NCBI RefSeq assembly: GCF_012726295.1 | Contig: NZ_JABAOB010000005.1 | Coordinates: 1 to 64,000, forward strand | From: Chitinophaga sp. Ak27 | GTDB lineage: Bacteria > Bacteroidota > Bacteroidia > Chitinophagales > Chitinophagaceae | DNA: 64,000 nt | Direction of reading: 5' to 3' | Shown here: positions 16,542-24,604 of the stretch, piece by piece | Layout of the letters: every line of letters starts with the position of its first letter | How positions within the stretch are numbered: the first letter of the stretch is position 1 | Position numbers and translations under genes: made by a program | The notes under the pieces: generated by a model | What the model saw: only the letters and a program-made list of their open reading frames with translations | What the model was told of the DNA's origin: nothing | Databases searched by the model: none

Positions 16542-17093
16542 TTATTTATTACTGTAAGGAGTATAGATAGCATTGACGGTAACCGCCACCACTTCTGCGA
16601 TATTCTTCACTACCAGGGTAGGGACTTTGATATGGTGATCGGCTACCCGTACGTTGAAAGTGGAATTCACGGTAATGGTATTTCCCTGGGTGGTCAGGGT
16701 GCCTTTGGCGGTATATACCTTATCCACCCCATGGATATTAAGTGTGCCCGTTACCGTTACCGGGAAAGTACCGTCTTTACTGAGGTCGACGTCTTCATTG
16801 ATCTTTCCCTTGAATTCAGCGAAAGGGTATTTATCACTTTCGAGATAATTCTCGTTGAAATGCTCCTGCATCAGCTTCTTTTTAAAGTCGAAGGAGCTGA
16901 TGGCCACCTTAAAAAAAACTTCTTTTGTTTTCTTATTAAGGGCAGAGGCGCCCTTATCTGTTTTAGCTTCAATATCTTCCATCGGGGCGGAAGAAAAGAA
17001 AGATAAACGGGCATTTTTGCAGGTATACACATCTTGTGCAGTGGCGCTTGTTACCACCAGCCATGCGCTCACCAAAAGCAGCCAGTATTTCAT
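16542..17093 (-). CDS. YceI family periplasmic lipocalin-like protein
   Basis: A 183-residue YceI protein: signal peptide about 1-19 (ending TATAQ), then the eight-stranded lipocalin-like barrel with VYTCKNARLSFFSSAPMEDIEA, KFPF-type segment KYPFAEFKGKI near 91, and VTVTGTLNIHGVDK near 111. YceI proteins bind polyisoprenoids such as quinones. The ATG at 17093 is chosen because it begins a clean signal peptide; an upstream in-frame codon at 17129 would overlap the cytochrome gene. It sits between the cytochrome and the barrel gene. Confidence 0.92.
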   Translation of the reverse strand: MKYWLLLVSAWLVVTSATAQDVYTCKNARLSFFSSAPMEDIEAKTDKGASALNKKTKEVFFKVAISSFDFKKKLMQEHFNENYLESDKYPFAEFKGKINEDVDLSKDGTFPVTVTGTLNIHGVDKVYTAKGTLTTQGNTITVNSTFNVRVADHHIKVPTLVVKNIAEVVAVTVNAIYTPYSNK

Positions 17094-17109
17094 GTTGATC
17101 TGTTTTAGG

Positions 17110-17484
17110 TTATTGATCGGGAAGCCCATGTGCTATCCAGCAGGCGATAGAATCTTTCATGCCCTGGCTCAGTGGCGGAAAGCCCTGTGACTGTGGCATA
17201 TCGGCCAGCGAACCAATAGCCCGCAGCTCAAACGTAGAACGGTGCGTATTGATATAGGCCTTTAATGTTGTGGCCGTAGAGAAATCGGCCACAGCAGGAG
17301 CATTGCCGCCGGGATGACACCCCCGGTTGGTACAATTAGTTTGTATCGCCGCCAGCGCATAACTGGTGGTGATCTTGGCTACATCGCAATTAACGCCACC
17401 ACTCACCGGCGATGGCGCCTGCTCATTCTTACAGGCCGCAGTAAATAATAAACTCATGAATAAAAAAATGGTAATCCTCCTCAT
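17110..17484 (-). CDS. Small c-type cytochrome lipoprotein
   Basis: A 124-residue lipoprotein with lipobox FTAAC (Cys18). A variant haem-attachment motif Cys51-x4-Cys56-His57 (CTNRGCH) is seen in place of the usual CxxCH; I recall this spacing in other Bacteroidota cytochrome-like lipoproteins. Met96 in LADMPQ could be the distal ligand, and the C-terminal MKDSIACWIAHGLPD resembles the last helix of class I cytochromes. It is the first gene of the operon with YceI, DUF5777 and the HExxH protein, so it likely supplies electrons at the cell envelope. Confidence 0.82.
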   Translation of the reverse strand: MRRITIFLFMSLLFTAACKNEQAPSPVSGGVNCDVAKITTSYALAAIQTNCTNRGCHPGGNAPAVADFSTATTLKAYINTHRSTFELRAIGSLADMPQSQGFPPLSQGMKDSIACWIAHGLPDQ

Positions 17485-17585
17485 AGGTTTTCCAAAATTT
17501 GTTTGTTCTCAGTTAATACGAGAGACCGGGATAATTGGTTGCGTAAACAGGAATAAAATTCTATTATATTACATGATTAACCACT

Positions 17586-17593
17586 TATTTTTG
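17586..17593 (+). promoter_or_regulatory. -7 promoter box for murF
   Basis: TATTTTTG, an exact TAnnTTTG match, ends 20 bp before the GTG start chosen for murF. It implies a leader of only about 10-15 nt and argues against any start further upstream. Confidence 0.55.
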
Positions 17594-17613
17594 CACCAAA
17601 TAAGCTTTTGACC

Positions 17614-18894
17614 GTGAATATTGAACAACTATACAGCATCTATGAGCAACACCGCTCGGTACAAACAGATACCCGGAAACTGAAACCCAACGACATTTTC
17701 TTTGCACTCAAAGGGGGCAACTTCAATGGCAATGAATTTGCCGCCAAAGCATTGGAAATGGGCGCCGCCTTCGCGGTGGTAGATGAAGCGGCGTATTATA
17801 CCGTACCCGAAAAAATGATGCTGGTAGAAGATGCCCTGGTTACGTTGCAACAACTGGCACTACGGCACCGGCAACAGCTTAACATCCCATTCCTGGCTAT
17901 TACCGGGACTAACGGGAAAACCACTACGAAAGAACTGATCAACGCAGCCTTGTCTGCCGGGTTAAAAACATATGCCACCGTGGGTAACCTGAATAACCAT
18001 ATTGGCGTGCCCCTCACGATCTTAAGCATACAGCTGGATGTACAAATAGCCGTGATAGAAATGGGCGCTAACCACCAGCAGGAAATAGCTGCCTATTGCC
18101 GGATAGCCCTGCCCACCCACGGTATCATCACCAATATCGGAAAGGCGCACCTGGAAGGCTTTGGCGGCGAAGAAGGCGTAAAAAAGGCAAAGGGAGAGCT
18201 GTATGACTTCCTGCGCAGCAACAACGGAACCGTGTTTGTATGTAACGACTACGGCTACCTGATGGAAATGGCCAAAGGCATTCCACATATGATTACCTAT
18301 GGCAGCCAGGAGGCCGACTTCGTAGGAGAAGCTGTTACTGACAGCGCATTCCTGGCAGTAGCGGTAAGGGGGAACAGCCAGGTTGGCTTTATCCAGACCC
18401 AACTGGTAGGCGCTTACAACTTCCCTAATGTGATGGCGGCGGTAGCCGTAGCCACCCATTTTGGCGTTCCTGAAAAAGATATTGCCCCGGCCATCGCCCA
18501 TTATGCTCCTTCCAACAACCGCTCCCAGGTAATTGTACAGGGTAGCAATACCATTATCATGGATGCCTATAATGCCAATCCATCCAGCATGAAAGCCGCC
18601 ATTGAAAACTTTGCCGGCCTTTCTGCCAGCAAAAAGATACTCCTGCTGGGCGCTATGATGGAATTGGGCGTCGACAGCATCAAGGAACACCAGGCATTGG
18701 TATCCTTACTGGAACGCCTACACTGGGATGCTGTGGTATTGGTAGGCGGCGACTTTAAGAAAGTAACCCATCCTTATATTTATCTTGAAAATGCCACCGA
18801 AGCGGCAAAATGGCTTCAACAGCAACAGTTCGAGCATGCCCATATACTCATTAAAGGTTCCAGGAGCACCGGTATGGAAAAGGTGATTTTGTAG
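17614..18894 (+). CDS. murF: UDP-N-acetylmuramoyl-tripeptide--D-alanyl-D-alanine ligase MurF
   Basis: Adds D-Ala-D-Ala to the peptidoglycan precursor. The 426-residue protein starts at GTG (MNIEQLYSIY); a TTG two codons earlier is possible. The ATP loop GTNGKTTTKE is at 98-107, VIEMGANH at 148-155, the Mur carbamylated-lysine position AKGEL at Lys193, and DAYNANPSSM near 310. All Mur-ligase key residues look intact, which matters because the window also has a murF-alr fusion with a divergent MurF half. The stop codon touches repeat copy B. Confidence 0.95.
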   Translation: MNIEQLYSIYEQHRSVQTDTRKLKPNDIFFALKGGNFNGNEFAAKALEMGAAFAVVDEAAYYTVPEKMMLVEDALVTLQQLALRHRQQLNIPFLAITGTNGKTTTKELINAALSAGLKTYATVGNLNNHIGVPLTILSIQLDVQIAVIEMGANHQQEIAAYCRIALPTHGIITNIGKAHLEGFGGEEGVKKAKGELYDFLRSNNGTVFVCNDYGYLMEMAKGIPHMITYGSQEADFVGEAVTDSAFLAVAVRGNSQVGFIQTQLVGAYNFPNVMAAVAVATHFGVPEKDIAPAIAHYAPSNNRSQVIVQGSNTIIMDAYNANPSSMKAAIENFAGLSASKKILLLGAMMELGVDSIKEHQALVSLLERLHWDAVVLVGGDFKKVTHPYIYLENATEAAKWLQQQQFEHAHILIKGSRSTGMEKVIL

Positions 18895-18998
18895 AGCAAA
18901 AAGCAGAAAGCACAAAGCTATTAAAGCGAATGACCAGTGCAATTTAAATATTCGCAAACATCATCCGCTTTAATAGCTTTGTGCTTTCTGTTTTCAGC
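18895..18998. repeat. Dispersed palindromic repeat, copy B
   Basis: Near-perfect inverted repeat: left arm 18895-18933, right arm 18961-18998, about 27-nt centre. It begins immediately after the murF TAG. Its arms share the core GCAGAAAGCA-AAAGCTAT with copy A (11184-11279). It could act as a bidirectional terminator/RNA-stabilising structure or be a REP-type mobile repeat. Confidence 0.82.
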
Positions 18999-19084
18999 TT
19001 TACAAATATTTGTTAACGATTTCATAATTGTAGTATTTTTAATACTTCAATTTGTCATTTGAACTTTACCAAAATCTGAATTGC

Positions 19085-22000
19085 ATGTACACTAAAATCT
19101 GTCGTTACCTCATTTGCATGTTGTGTAGCGCGCTATTAATCCCAACCGCCCTATTAGCACAAGAAACAACCGCTGATATAGCAGGCATTGTCGGAAGCAA
19201 AGAAGGCGCTGTGCCCGGAGCCAGTATCGTCGCCACTCACGTGCCAACAGGTACTAAGTACAACACCGTTTCCCGCAAAGACGGTCGTTTTAATTTACCT
19301 AACCTGCGTGTAGGCGGTCCGTATACGCTGACGATCTCTTACATCGGCTTTAAAGATGAAAAAAGGGAAAATATCTTCCTGTCGCTCGGCCAGGAATACA
19401 AAGCAGACGTAAATCTACAACCAAGTACCAGCACCTTAACTGAAGTAGTAGTTACTTCAGGCGTGCAGAACAAAGTGATTAATAAAGCCCGCACCGGTAG
19501 CCAGGAAGTAATTACCCGTGCCCAGATGGACCGGTTACCTACGGTAAGCCGCTCCATGCAGGATTTTACCCGGCTCACCCCTTCTGCCAATGGGTTGAAC
19601 ATCGGCGGCAGAAGCAACCAGTTAAACAACATCACGGTAGATGGCGCCAATTTCAACAACTCCTTTGGCTTGCAGCCTACACTAGGCTCCCAAACCAACT
19701 CCCAGCCTATCAGCCTGGAAGCGCTGGAACAAATACAGGTAAACGTATCCCCTTATGACGTAAGACAAGGTGGATTTTCCGGCGCCGGTATCAACAGCGT
19801 TACCAAGAGCGGTACCAATACCTTCAAAGGAACTGTATATACCTACATACAAACACCTGGCTTACAGGGCAGAAAAGTAGGTACCGTTACTGTTCCCAAG
19901 CCCGACTTCAACTATAACCTGCGTGGGTTCAATGTAGGCGGGGCCATTATTCCCAGTAAACTGTTCTTCTTTGTAAGTGCAGAACAGGAAAGAATTAAAG
20001 CCCCTGCAACCAGCCTTGTGGCTAACAAACCAGGCGGCGTAGCCGGGGGTAACGTATCCCAGGCGGTAGCCGATAGCCTGGACGCGCTCAAACAATTCCT
20101 GATAAAAAACTATGGCTATAATCCAGGCGACTACCAGGATTATACCTATAGAACACAGAGCGATAAAATAACCGTCAAAATAGACTGGAACGTAAACGAC
20201 CATAATACGTTTACCTTCAAATACAACTACCTGAAATCTTTCCGCGATATTGCGGCCAGCAACAGTGGTGCACCAGGTGGAGGAGCAGTGGGAAGCGGCC
20301 GTCAACCAAGTGCTACCGGCCTACCATTTAGCGGTAGTGGTTATACCATCAATAACAACTTTAATATTTTTATTGCGGAATTAAATACCCGTATTGGCAA
20401 CCGCGCCTCCAACAAGCTGCAGGTAGGATTTTCTGCTATGCGTGATTTCCGTAACGCATTATCTGAAGGCAATTTCCCGCTGGTAGATATTATGAATGGT
20501 CAGGGCGCCAGCTACACCGCTTTCGGCTACGAACCATTTACCTACAACAATAAGCTCAATACCAACGTATTCCAGTTGTCCGATATCTATACCATGTATA
20601 GAGGGAAACATGAAATTACAATTGGTACCCAAAACTATTACAAGACATTCCTGAATGGTTTTGCGCCTAATTATAATGGTAACTATCGCTTCAACACGCT
20701 GCAAGACTTCTACGCCAGCGCCATCAATGGATTGCCCACCGCGTCCCGTTATGCATTGAGCTATGCTACCACACCGGATAAATCGTTCCCATATGCTAAA
20801 ATCAATATGATGGAACTGGGCGCCTTTGTTCAGGATAAATGGAGCGTAAATAACTACTTTACGCTGACCTACGGATTACGTGTAGACGTTCCTGTTATAG
20901 GCAGTACCTTCAGCAGAAACGACTCGCTGACAGCACTTACCTTTAGAGATGGTATCAAGGTAGATGTGGGCCAGGCGCCTAAAACAACCCCGTTGTTTTC
21001 ACCGAGAGTAGGTTTCAACTGGAACGTAACCCACGACGGTAAAACGCAGATCCGTGGTGGCGCCGGTTTATTTGCGGGTCCCCCACCCGCCGTATGGTTG
21101 AGTAACCAGGCAGGTAACAACGGCGTGCAGTTTGGCTCCTTCACCGCACAAACCAGCAGCACCGTTCCAGTTATCAACTATCCATTCAGTCAAAATCCCG
21201 ATACCTATAAGAAAAACTTTGAAGGCAAATTATCTCCTAACTATAACATAGCCGTTACAGACAGGAACTTCAAATACCCGCAGGCATTAAAGGCAACTTT
21301 GGCGGTAGACCGTCAGCTGCCGGGAGGCATTATCGGTACGTTGGAATTTAACTATACCAAAGATATCAACGCGGTATACTTCCAGAACATCAACCTGCCT
21401 GCTACAGGTTTCCAGCTGGACAGTACGCCTGATCACCGCCTCCGCTACAGCAGCTCTAAAATATATGCCGGCAACAGCCTGAGCAACCCTAATATCAGCG
21501 ACGCTATCCTGATGCGTAATACTAATAAGGGCTACTCCTACTTCGCTACTATCCAGCTGCAAAAAAATACACCTAATCTTTACCTGAGTGCTGCCTATAC
21601 TTATAGCAGATCACGCAGCGTAAACGATGGTGGCAGCATTGCGCAGAGCAACTGGCGCGATCGCCCGGTATCAGGTGATCCTAACGCCAATGAACTGGGT
21701 TATTCCAACTACTATCTGCCGCATCGCGTTGTACTGGCAGCCACTTACCGGTTCAACTGGGCCAAACACTTCGCTACCTCCTTCGGTATGATCTATGAAG
21801 CAGCACCCAGCCTGAACGGCCTGTATAATGCTACCTCCTATACCTATAATGGCGACGTGAATAATGATGGTTCCGGCGGAAACAACGACCTGATCTACAT
21901 CCCACGAAATAAAAATGAAATTAAGCTGGTACCGGTAGGGTATGGCGACAAAACCTACAATCCTGCTACCAACGCCGACAAACGTACAGCAGACATCATC

Positions 22001-22429
22001 TGGAACCAGTTGGATAATTTCATTAAGCAAGACAGTTACCTGAGCAGCCACAGGGGCGAATTTGCAGAACGTAATGCTGTCGTGTTACCTTTCTCAAAAA
22101 GAATGGATGTTAATGTTACCCAGGATATTTACTTCTACAGCGGTAAAGATAAAACCAAGCATACCTTGCGTATCAGCCTGGATATTGTCAACTTCGGCAA
22201 CCTGTTGAACAAGAACTGGGGCATTTCCAAAATGCCAAACGTACCTTCTTTCCTGAAGTATGAAGGACAAGTCAAAGATGCCGCCGGCAATGGCACTGCG
22301 GCTCCGGCTTACTCTTTCCCATACCAGGATGCAGCTAACCAGATCCCGGTAACCAACTCCTGGAGAGATAATACCAATACCATTTCCCGTTGGCAAGGCC
22401 AGCTGGGTATCCGGTATATGTTTAACTAA
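19085..22429 (+). CDS. Oar-like TonB-dependent receptor with carboxypeptidase-regulatory domain
   Basis: A 1114-residue outer-membrane receptor: signal peptide about 1-25 (ending LLAQ), a CarboxypepD_reg-like Ig domain about 30-115 (ADIAGIVGSKEGAVPGASIVA), then a plug (LTEVVVTSG at ~118 onward, with FNNITVDG-like SNQLNNITVDGANFNNSFG) and a long barrel ending in IRYMFN. The lack of an STN domain and of a SusD partner, and the NSVTKSGTNTFKGT segment, fit the Oar-like class rather than SusC. The ATG at 19085 gives a clean signal peptide; a TTG at 19052 is less likely. It is monocistronic, bounded by repeat B and a strong terminator. Substrate unknown. Confidence 0.88.
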   Translation: MYTKICRYLICMLCSALLIPTALLAQETTADIAGIVGSKEGAVPGASIVATHVPTGTKYNTVSRKDGRFNLPNLRVGGPYTLTISYIGFKDEKRENIFLSLGQEYKADVNLQPSTSTLTEVVVTSGVQNKVINKARTGSQEVITRAQMDRLPTVSRSMQDFTRLTPSANGLNIGGRSNQLNNITVDGANFNNSFGLQPTLGSQTNSQPISLEALEQIQVNVSPYDVRQGGFSGAGINSVTKSGTNTFKGTVYTYIQTPGLQGRKVGTVTVPKPDFNYNLRGFNVGGAIIPSKLFFFVSAEQERIKAPATSLVANKPGGVAGGNVSQAVADSLDALKQFLIKNYGYNPGDYQDYTYRTQSDKITVKIDWNVNDHNTFTFKYNYLKSFRDIAASNSGAPGGGAVGSGRQPSATGLPFSGSGYTINNNFNIFIAELNTRIGNRASNKLQVGFSAMRDFRNALSEGNFPLVDIMNGQGASYTAFGYEPFTYNNKLNTNVFQLSDIYTMYRGKHEITIGTQNYYKTFLNGFAPNYNGNYRFNTLQDFYASAINGLPTASRYALSYATTPDKSFPYAKINMMELGAFVQDKWSVNNYFTLTYGLRVDVPVIGSTFSRNDSLTALTFRDGIKVDVGQAPKTTPLFSPRVGFNWNVTHDGKTQIRGGAGLFAGPPPAVWLSNQAGNNGVQFGSFTAQTSSTVPVINYPFSQNPDTYKKNFEGKLSPNYNIAVTDRNFKYPQALKATLAVDRQLPGGIIGTLEFNYTKDINAVYFQNINLPATGFQLDSTPDHRLRYSSSKIYAGNSLSNPNISDAILMRNTNKGYSYFATIQLQKNTPNLYLSAAYTYSRSRSVNDGGSIAQSNWRDRPVSGDPNANELGYSNYYLPHRVVLAATYRFNWAKHFATSFGMIYEAAPSLNGLYNATSYTYNGDVNNDGSGGNNDLIYIPRNKNEIKLVPVGYGDKTYNPATNADKRTADIIWNQLDNFIKQDSYLSSHRGEFAERNAVVLPFSKRMDVNVTQDIYFYSGKDKTKHTLRISLDIVNFGNLLNKNWGISKMPNVPSFLKYEGQVKDAAGNGTAAPAYSFPYQDAANQIPVTNSWRDNTNTISRWQGQLGIRYMFN

Positions 22430-22448
22430 TCGTATCACCTAAATTTTT

Positions 22449-22487
22449 AAACGGCCGTCTCATAAATATTGAGACGGCCGTTTTTTG
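22449..22487 (+). terminator. Strong Rho-independent terminator after the Oar-like receptor
   Basis: Perfect 14-bp stem (22449-22462 with 22470-22483) around a 7-nt loop, followed by a T run. It lies about 20 nt after the stop. Confidence 0.93.
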
Positions 22488-22511
22488 TCTGAAAAATGCT
22501 ATTTAAACTTC

Positions 22512-22519
22512 TATTTTTG
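22512..22519 (+). promoter_or_regulatory. -7 promoter box for the SerB-like fusion gene
   Basis: TATTTTTG matches TAnnTTTG; a TTTG at 22484-22487 lies upstream at slightly long spacing (24 nt). Its position places the transcript start after the first in-frame GTG (22519), supporting translation from the GTG at 22561. Confidence 0.55.
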
Positions 22520-22560
22520 TGCTCCAATTCGCAACAGCAGGCTATTTTAAAAACGAATCC

Positions 22561-23844
22561 GTGAGTAAAAAGTATTATATAATTGATTTTGACAGCACCT
22601 TTACGCAGGTGGAAGCCTTGGATGAACTGGCACGTATTTCCTTGCAGGACCGCCCTGACAGGGAACAGATCTACAAAAAAATAGAAGATTTAACCAACCT
22701 GGCCATGGATGGCAAGTTGTCGTTCCGGGAAAGCCTTGCTGGAAGGGTACAATTGCTGGAAGCCAATAAGGACCATCTGAAGCAGCTGGTGAAACACTTA
22801 AAAAAGCAGGTGTCGACCTCTTTTTCCAGGAACCGGAACTTTTTCAAACACCATTCCGATGATGTATTGATCGTATCCGGCGGATTTAAAGAGTTTATTA
22901 CCCCGGTGGTGCTGCCCTTTCATATTAAAAAAGAAAACATTTACGCCAATACCTTTGTGTTCAATGAGGAAGGAAAAATCATCGGCTATGATGAAAGCAA
23001 CCCTCTCTCCAACGAAGGCGGCAAAGTAAAATTATTGAAAGAGCTGCAACTGCAGGGCGAAATACATGGTATTGGCGATGGCTATTCTGATTTCCAGCTC
23101 AAGGAGTCTGGTATGATCAAGAAATTTTACGCGTTTACAGAAAATATAGAACGTAAGTCGGTGACCGAAAAGGCGGATCATATCACGCCCAGCCTGGATG
23201 AATTTTTATATGTCAACAACCTGCCTTCTGCTATCTCCTATCCGAAAAATCGTATTCAATGCCTGGTGATAGGCGATGTTCCGGAAGCAGCAGTAAAATA
23301 CCTGAAAAAAGACGGATTTTCAGTGAAGCAGGCCACTTCCCTGGAAGACAAACAGTTGAAAGAAGCGGGGATTATTTTGTTGGGCAATAAAGAATCTATC
23401 CCGGCTGAAAAGCTGACTAAGGCCGGTAAACTGAAAGTGATCGGTTATTTTGGCAACAGCAAAAAACATATCCCGCAGGATACCTGTACAGACCGGGGGA
23501 TTGTCATCTTCGACAATATCAAAAAACCTGAGTCCATTGCCAAAAGTATCGCGAAATTTATTAATACCGGAGATGCTTTCAAAAGCAGCAATTTCCCCAA
23601 TATACCATTACCCAAGGTAAAGAATGGTCATCGCCTTATTCATATCCACCGTAATGTACCAGGCATTATGGCCAGTGTAAACCAGGTACTGGCTGATATG
23701 CAGCTTAACATTGTATCACAATTCCTGATGACAAACGAACGAATTGGTTATGTGATTACAGATATCAATGCCGCATATGACAAAAAGGTATTGAAGGAAT
23801 TGAAGCAGATTAAGGATACCATTAGTTTCCGGGTAGTATACTAA
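22561..23844 (+). CDS. SerB-like phosphatase fused to a SerA remnant lacking the NAD-binding domain
   Basis: A 427-residue mosaic. Residues 1-220 are a HAD phosphoserine phosphatase: DFDST at 9-13, SGG at 106-108, Lys155 and GDGYSD at 172-177. Residues about 232-318 match the first part of the SerA substrate-binding domain (ending RGIVIFDN). The sequence then jumps to the SerA region after the Rossmann fold (KPESIAKSIAKFI, SSNFPNIPLP) and an ACT domain (HRLIHIHRNVPGIM to the end). The whole NAD-binding part is missing with no frameshift, so it cannot be a dehydrogenase. Likely a phosphoserine phosphatase regulated by serine through the ACT domain (inference). The GTG start gives MSKKYYIIDFD. 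Confidence 0.85.
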   Translation: MSKKYYIIDFDSTFTQVEALDELARISLQDRPDREQIYKKIEDLTNLAMDGKLSFRESLAGRVQLLEANKDHLKQLVKHLKKQVSTSFSRNRNFFKHHSDDVLIVSGGFKEFITPVVLPFHIKKENIYANTFVFNEEGKIIGYDESNPLSNEGGKVKLLKELQLQGEIHGIGDGYSDFQLKESGMIKKFYAFTENIERKSVTEKADHITPSLDEFLYVNNLPSAISYPKNRIQCLVIGDVPEAAVKYLKKDGFSVKQATSLEDKQLKEAGIILLGNKESIPAEKLTKAGKLKVIGYFGNSKKHIPQDTCTDRGIVIFDNIKKPESIAKSIAKFINTGDAFKSSNFPNIPLPKVKNGHRLIHIHRNVPGIMASVNQVLADMQLNIVSQFLMTNERIGYVITDINAAYDKKVLKELKQIKDTISFRVVY

Positions 23845-23852
23845 AACGGCAG

Positions 23853-23886
23853 TTAGCCATTAGCTAAAAGCTAATGGCTAATTTTG
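23853..23886. terminator. Bidirectional terminator between convergent genes
   Basis: Perfect 13-bp stem (23853-23865 with 23869-23881) with a 3-nt AAA loop. The last three codons and the stop of the minus-strand AhpD-like gene lie inside the right arm. The T stretch on the plus side is short (23882-23885), so strength is uncertain. Confidence 0.7.
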
Positions 23887-24416
23887 CAAAGCATGTCGGA
23901 ATGAATATTGAGCCCGATATTGGTTAAATTATAAAGGTGCTCGCTACCCACTAGCCATACGATTTCACAGATTTCCCGCTCTGAGAAATGTGCCAGCAAC
24001 AGGGCAAATGTGGCTGGGTTTACTTTTTTATCTTTTGTAAGATCAGTGACATAGTCAAGTGCCACCCGTTCTGCTGCGGAAAAAAGAGGGCTGGTACTAT
24101 AATGTTCCAGGGCATCAAATTTTGCCTCATCCATAGATTCCTTAACAACGCTCCAGCGGGCAGCATCCATACAGAAAAGACAGATATTAATACGCGCTAC
24201 CTGCTCCCGGATCAGCATCACCAATTCCCGTGGTAATTGTAGCTTTTTGTCCAATTGCGATACTTTGCCGTAAAACATACCGAAGGCTGCCGGCAGTCGT
24301 ACGGAATGCACTTTCAGCGGCATCAGCACTTTTCCGAATTGCTTACGGGTAAAGAAATACGCCAGTTTCATCATCAGCCCTTTAGGCTTTTCAATGGGAG
24401 ATAAGAAGGTATCCAT
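23871..24416 (-). CDS. Carboxymuconolactone decarboxylase/AhpD-like protein
   Basis: A 181-residue all-helical protein of the CMD/AhpD superfamily. The redox-type motif ICLFCMDAARW has the CxxC pair (near residues 79-82), preceded by ELVMLIREQVARI, typical of AhpD-like peroxidase-linked proteins. The C-terminal helices hold HFSEREICEIVWLVG and NLTNIGL. The conserved His normally found four residues after the second Cys in AhpD is not obvious here (Arg/Trp), so the reaction is uncertain. The gene is monocistronic and converges on the SerB-like gene; its C-terminus Ile-Ser-His is encoded by the terminator stem. Confidence 0.83.
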   Translation of the reverse strand: MDTFLSPIEKPKGLMMKLAYFFTRKQFGKVLMPLKVHSVRLPAAFGMFYGKVSQLDKKLQLPRELVMLIREQVARINICLFCMDAARWSVVKESMDEAKFDALEHYSTSPLFSAAERVALDYVTDLTKDKKVNPATFALLLAHFSEREICEIVWLVGSEHLYNLTNIGLNIHSDMLCKISH

Positions 24417-24569
24417 ATGTTATTGTTTTTTGTTTTATACCTTAATAAGGACTGGCCGGACAGAAATTGGACAAGGGAAGGGAATTATTTTAAGATCAGC
24501 TGTTTATTTACATGACGACGCTTTTTATGCCGCATAAAGGCATTGTCTATTAATTTTATTATCATTATC

Positions 24570-24597
24570 TTGGATCAATTGTTTCAAAATACTTTTG
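24570..24597 (+). promoter_or_regulatory. Promoter of the ECF sigma gene (-33 TTG and -7 TACTTTTG)
   Basis: TTG at 24570-24572, 17-nt spacer, TACTTTTG at 24590-24597. The -7 box ends only 7 bp before the sigma-factor ATG, so the mRNA is predicted to be leaderless or nearly so. Confidence 0.65.
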
Positions 24598-24604
24598 TCT
24601 AGCT

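Noticed and set aside
18022..18690. 222-codon minus-strand frame opposite murF
   Set aside because: Lies wholly within murF, which has all Mur-ligase motifs; no evidence for an antisense protein.
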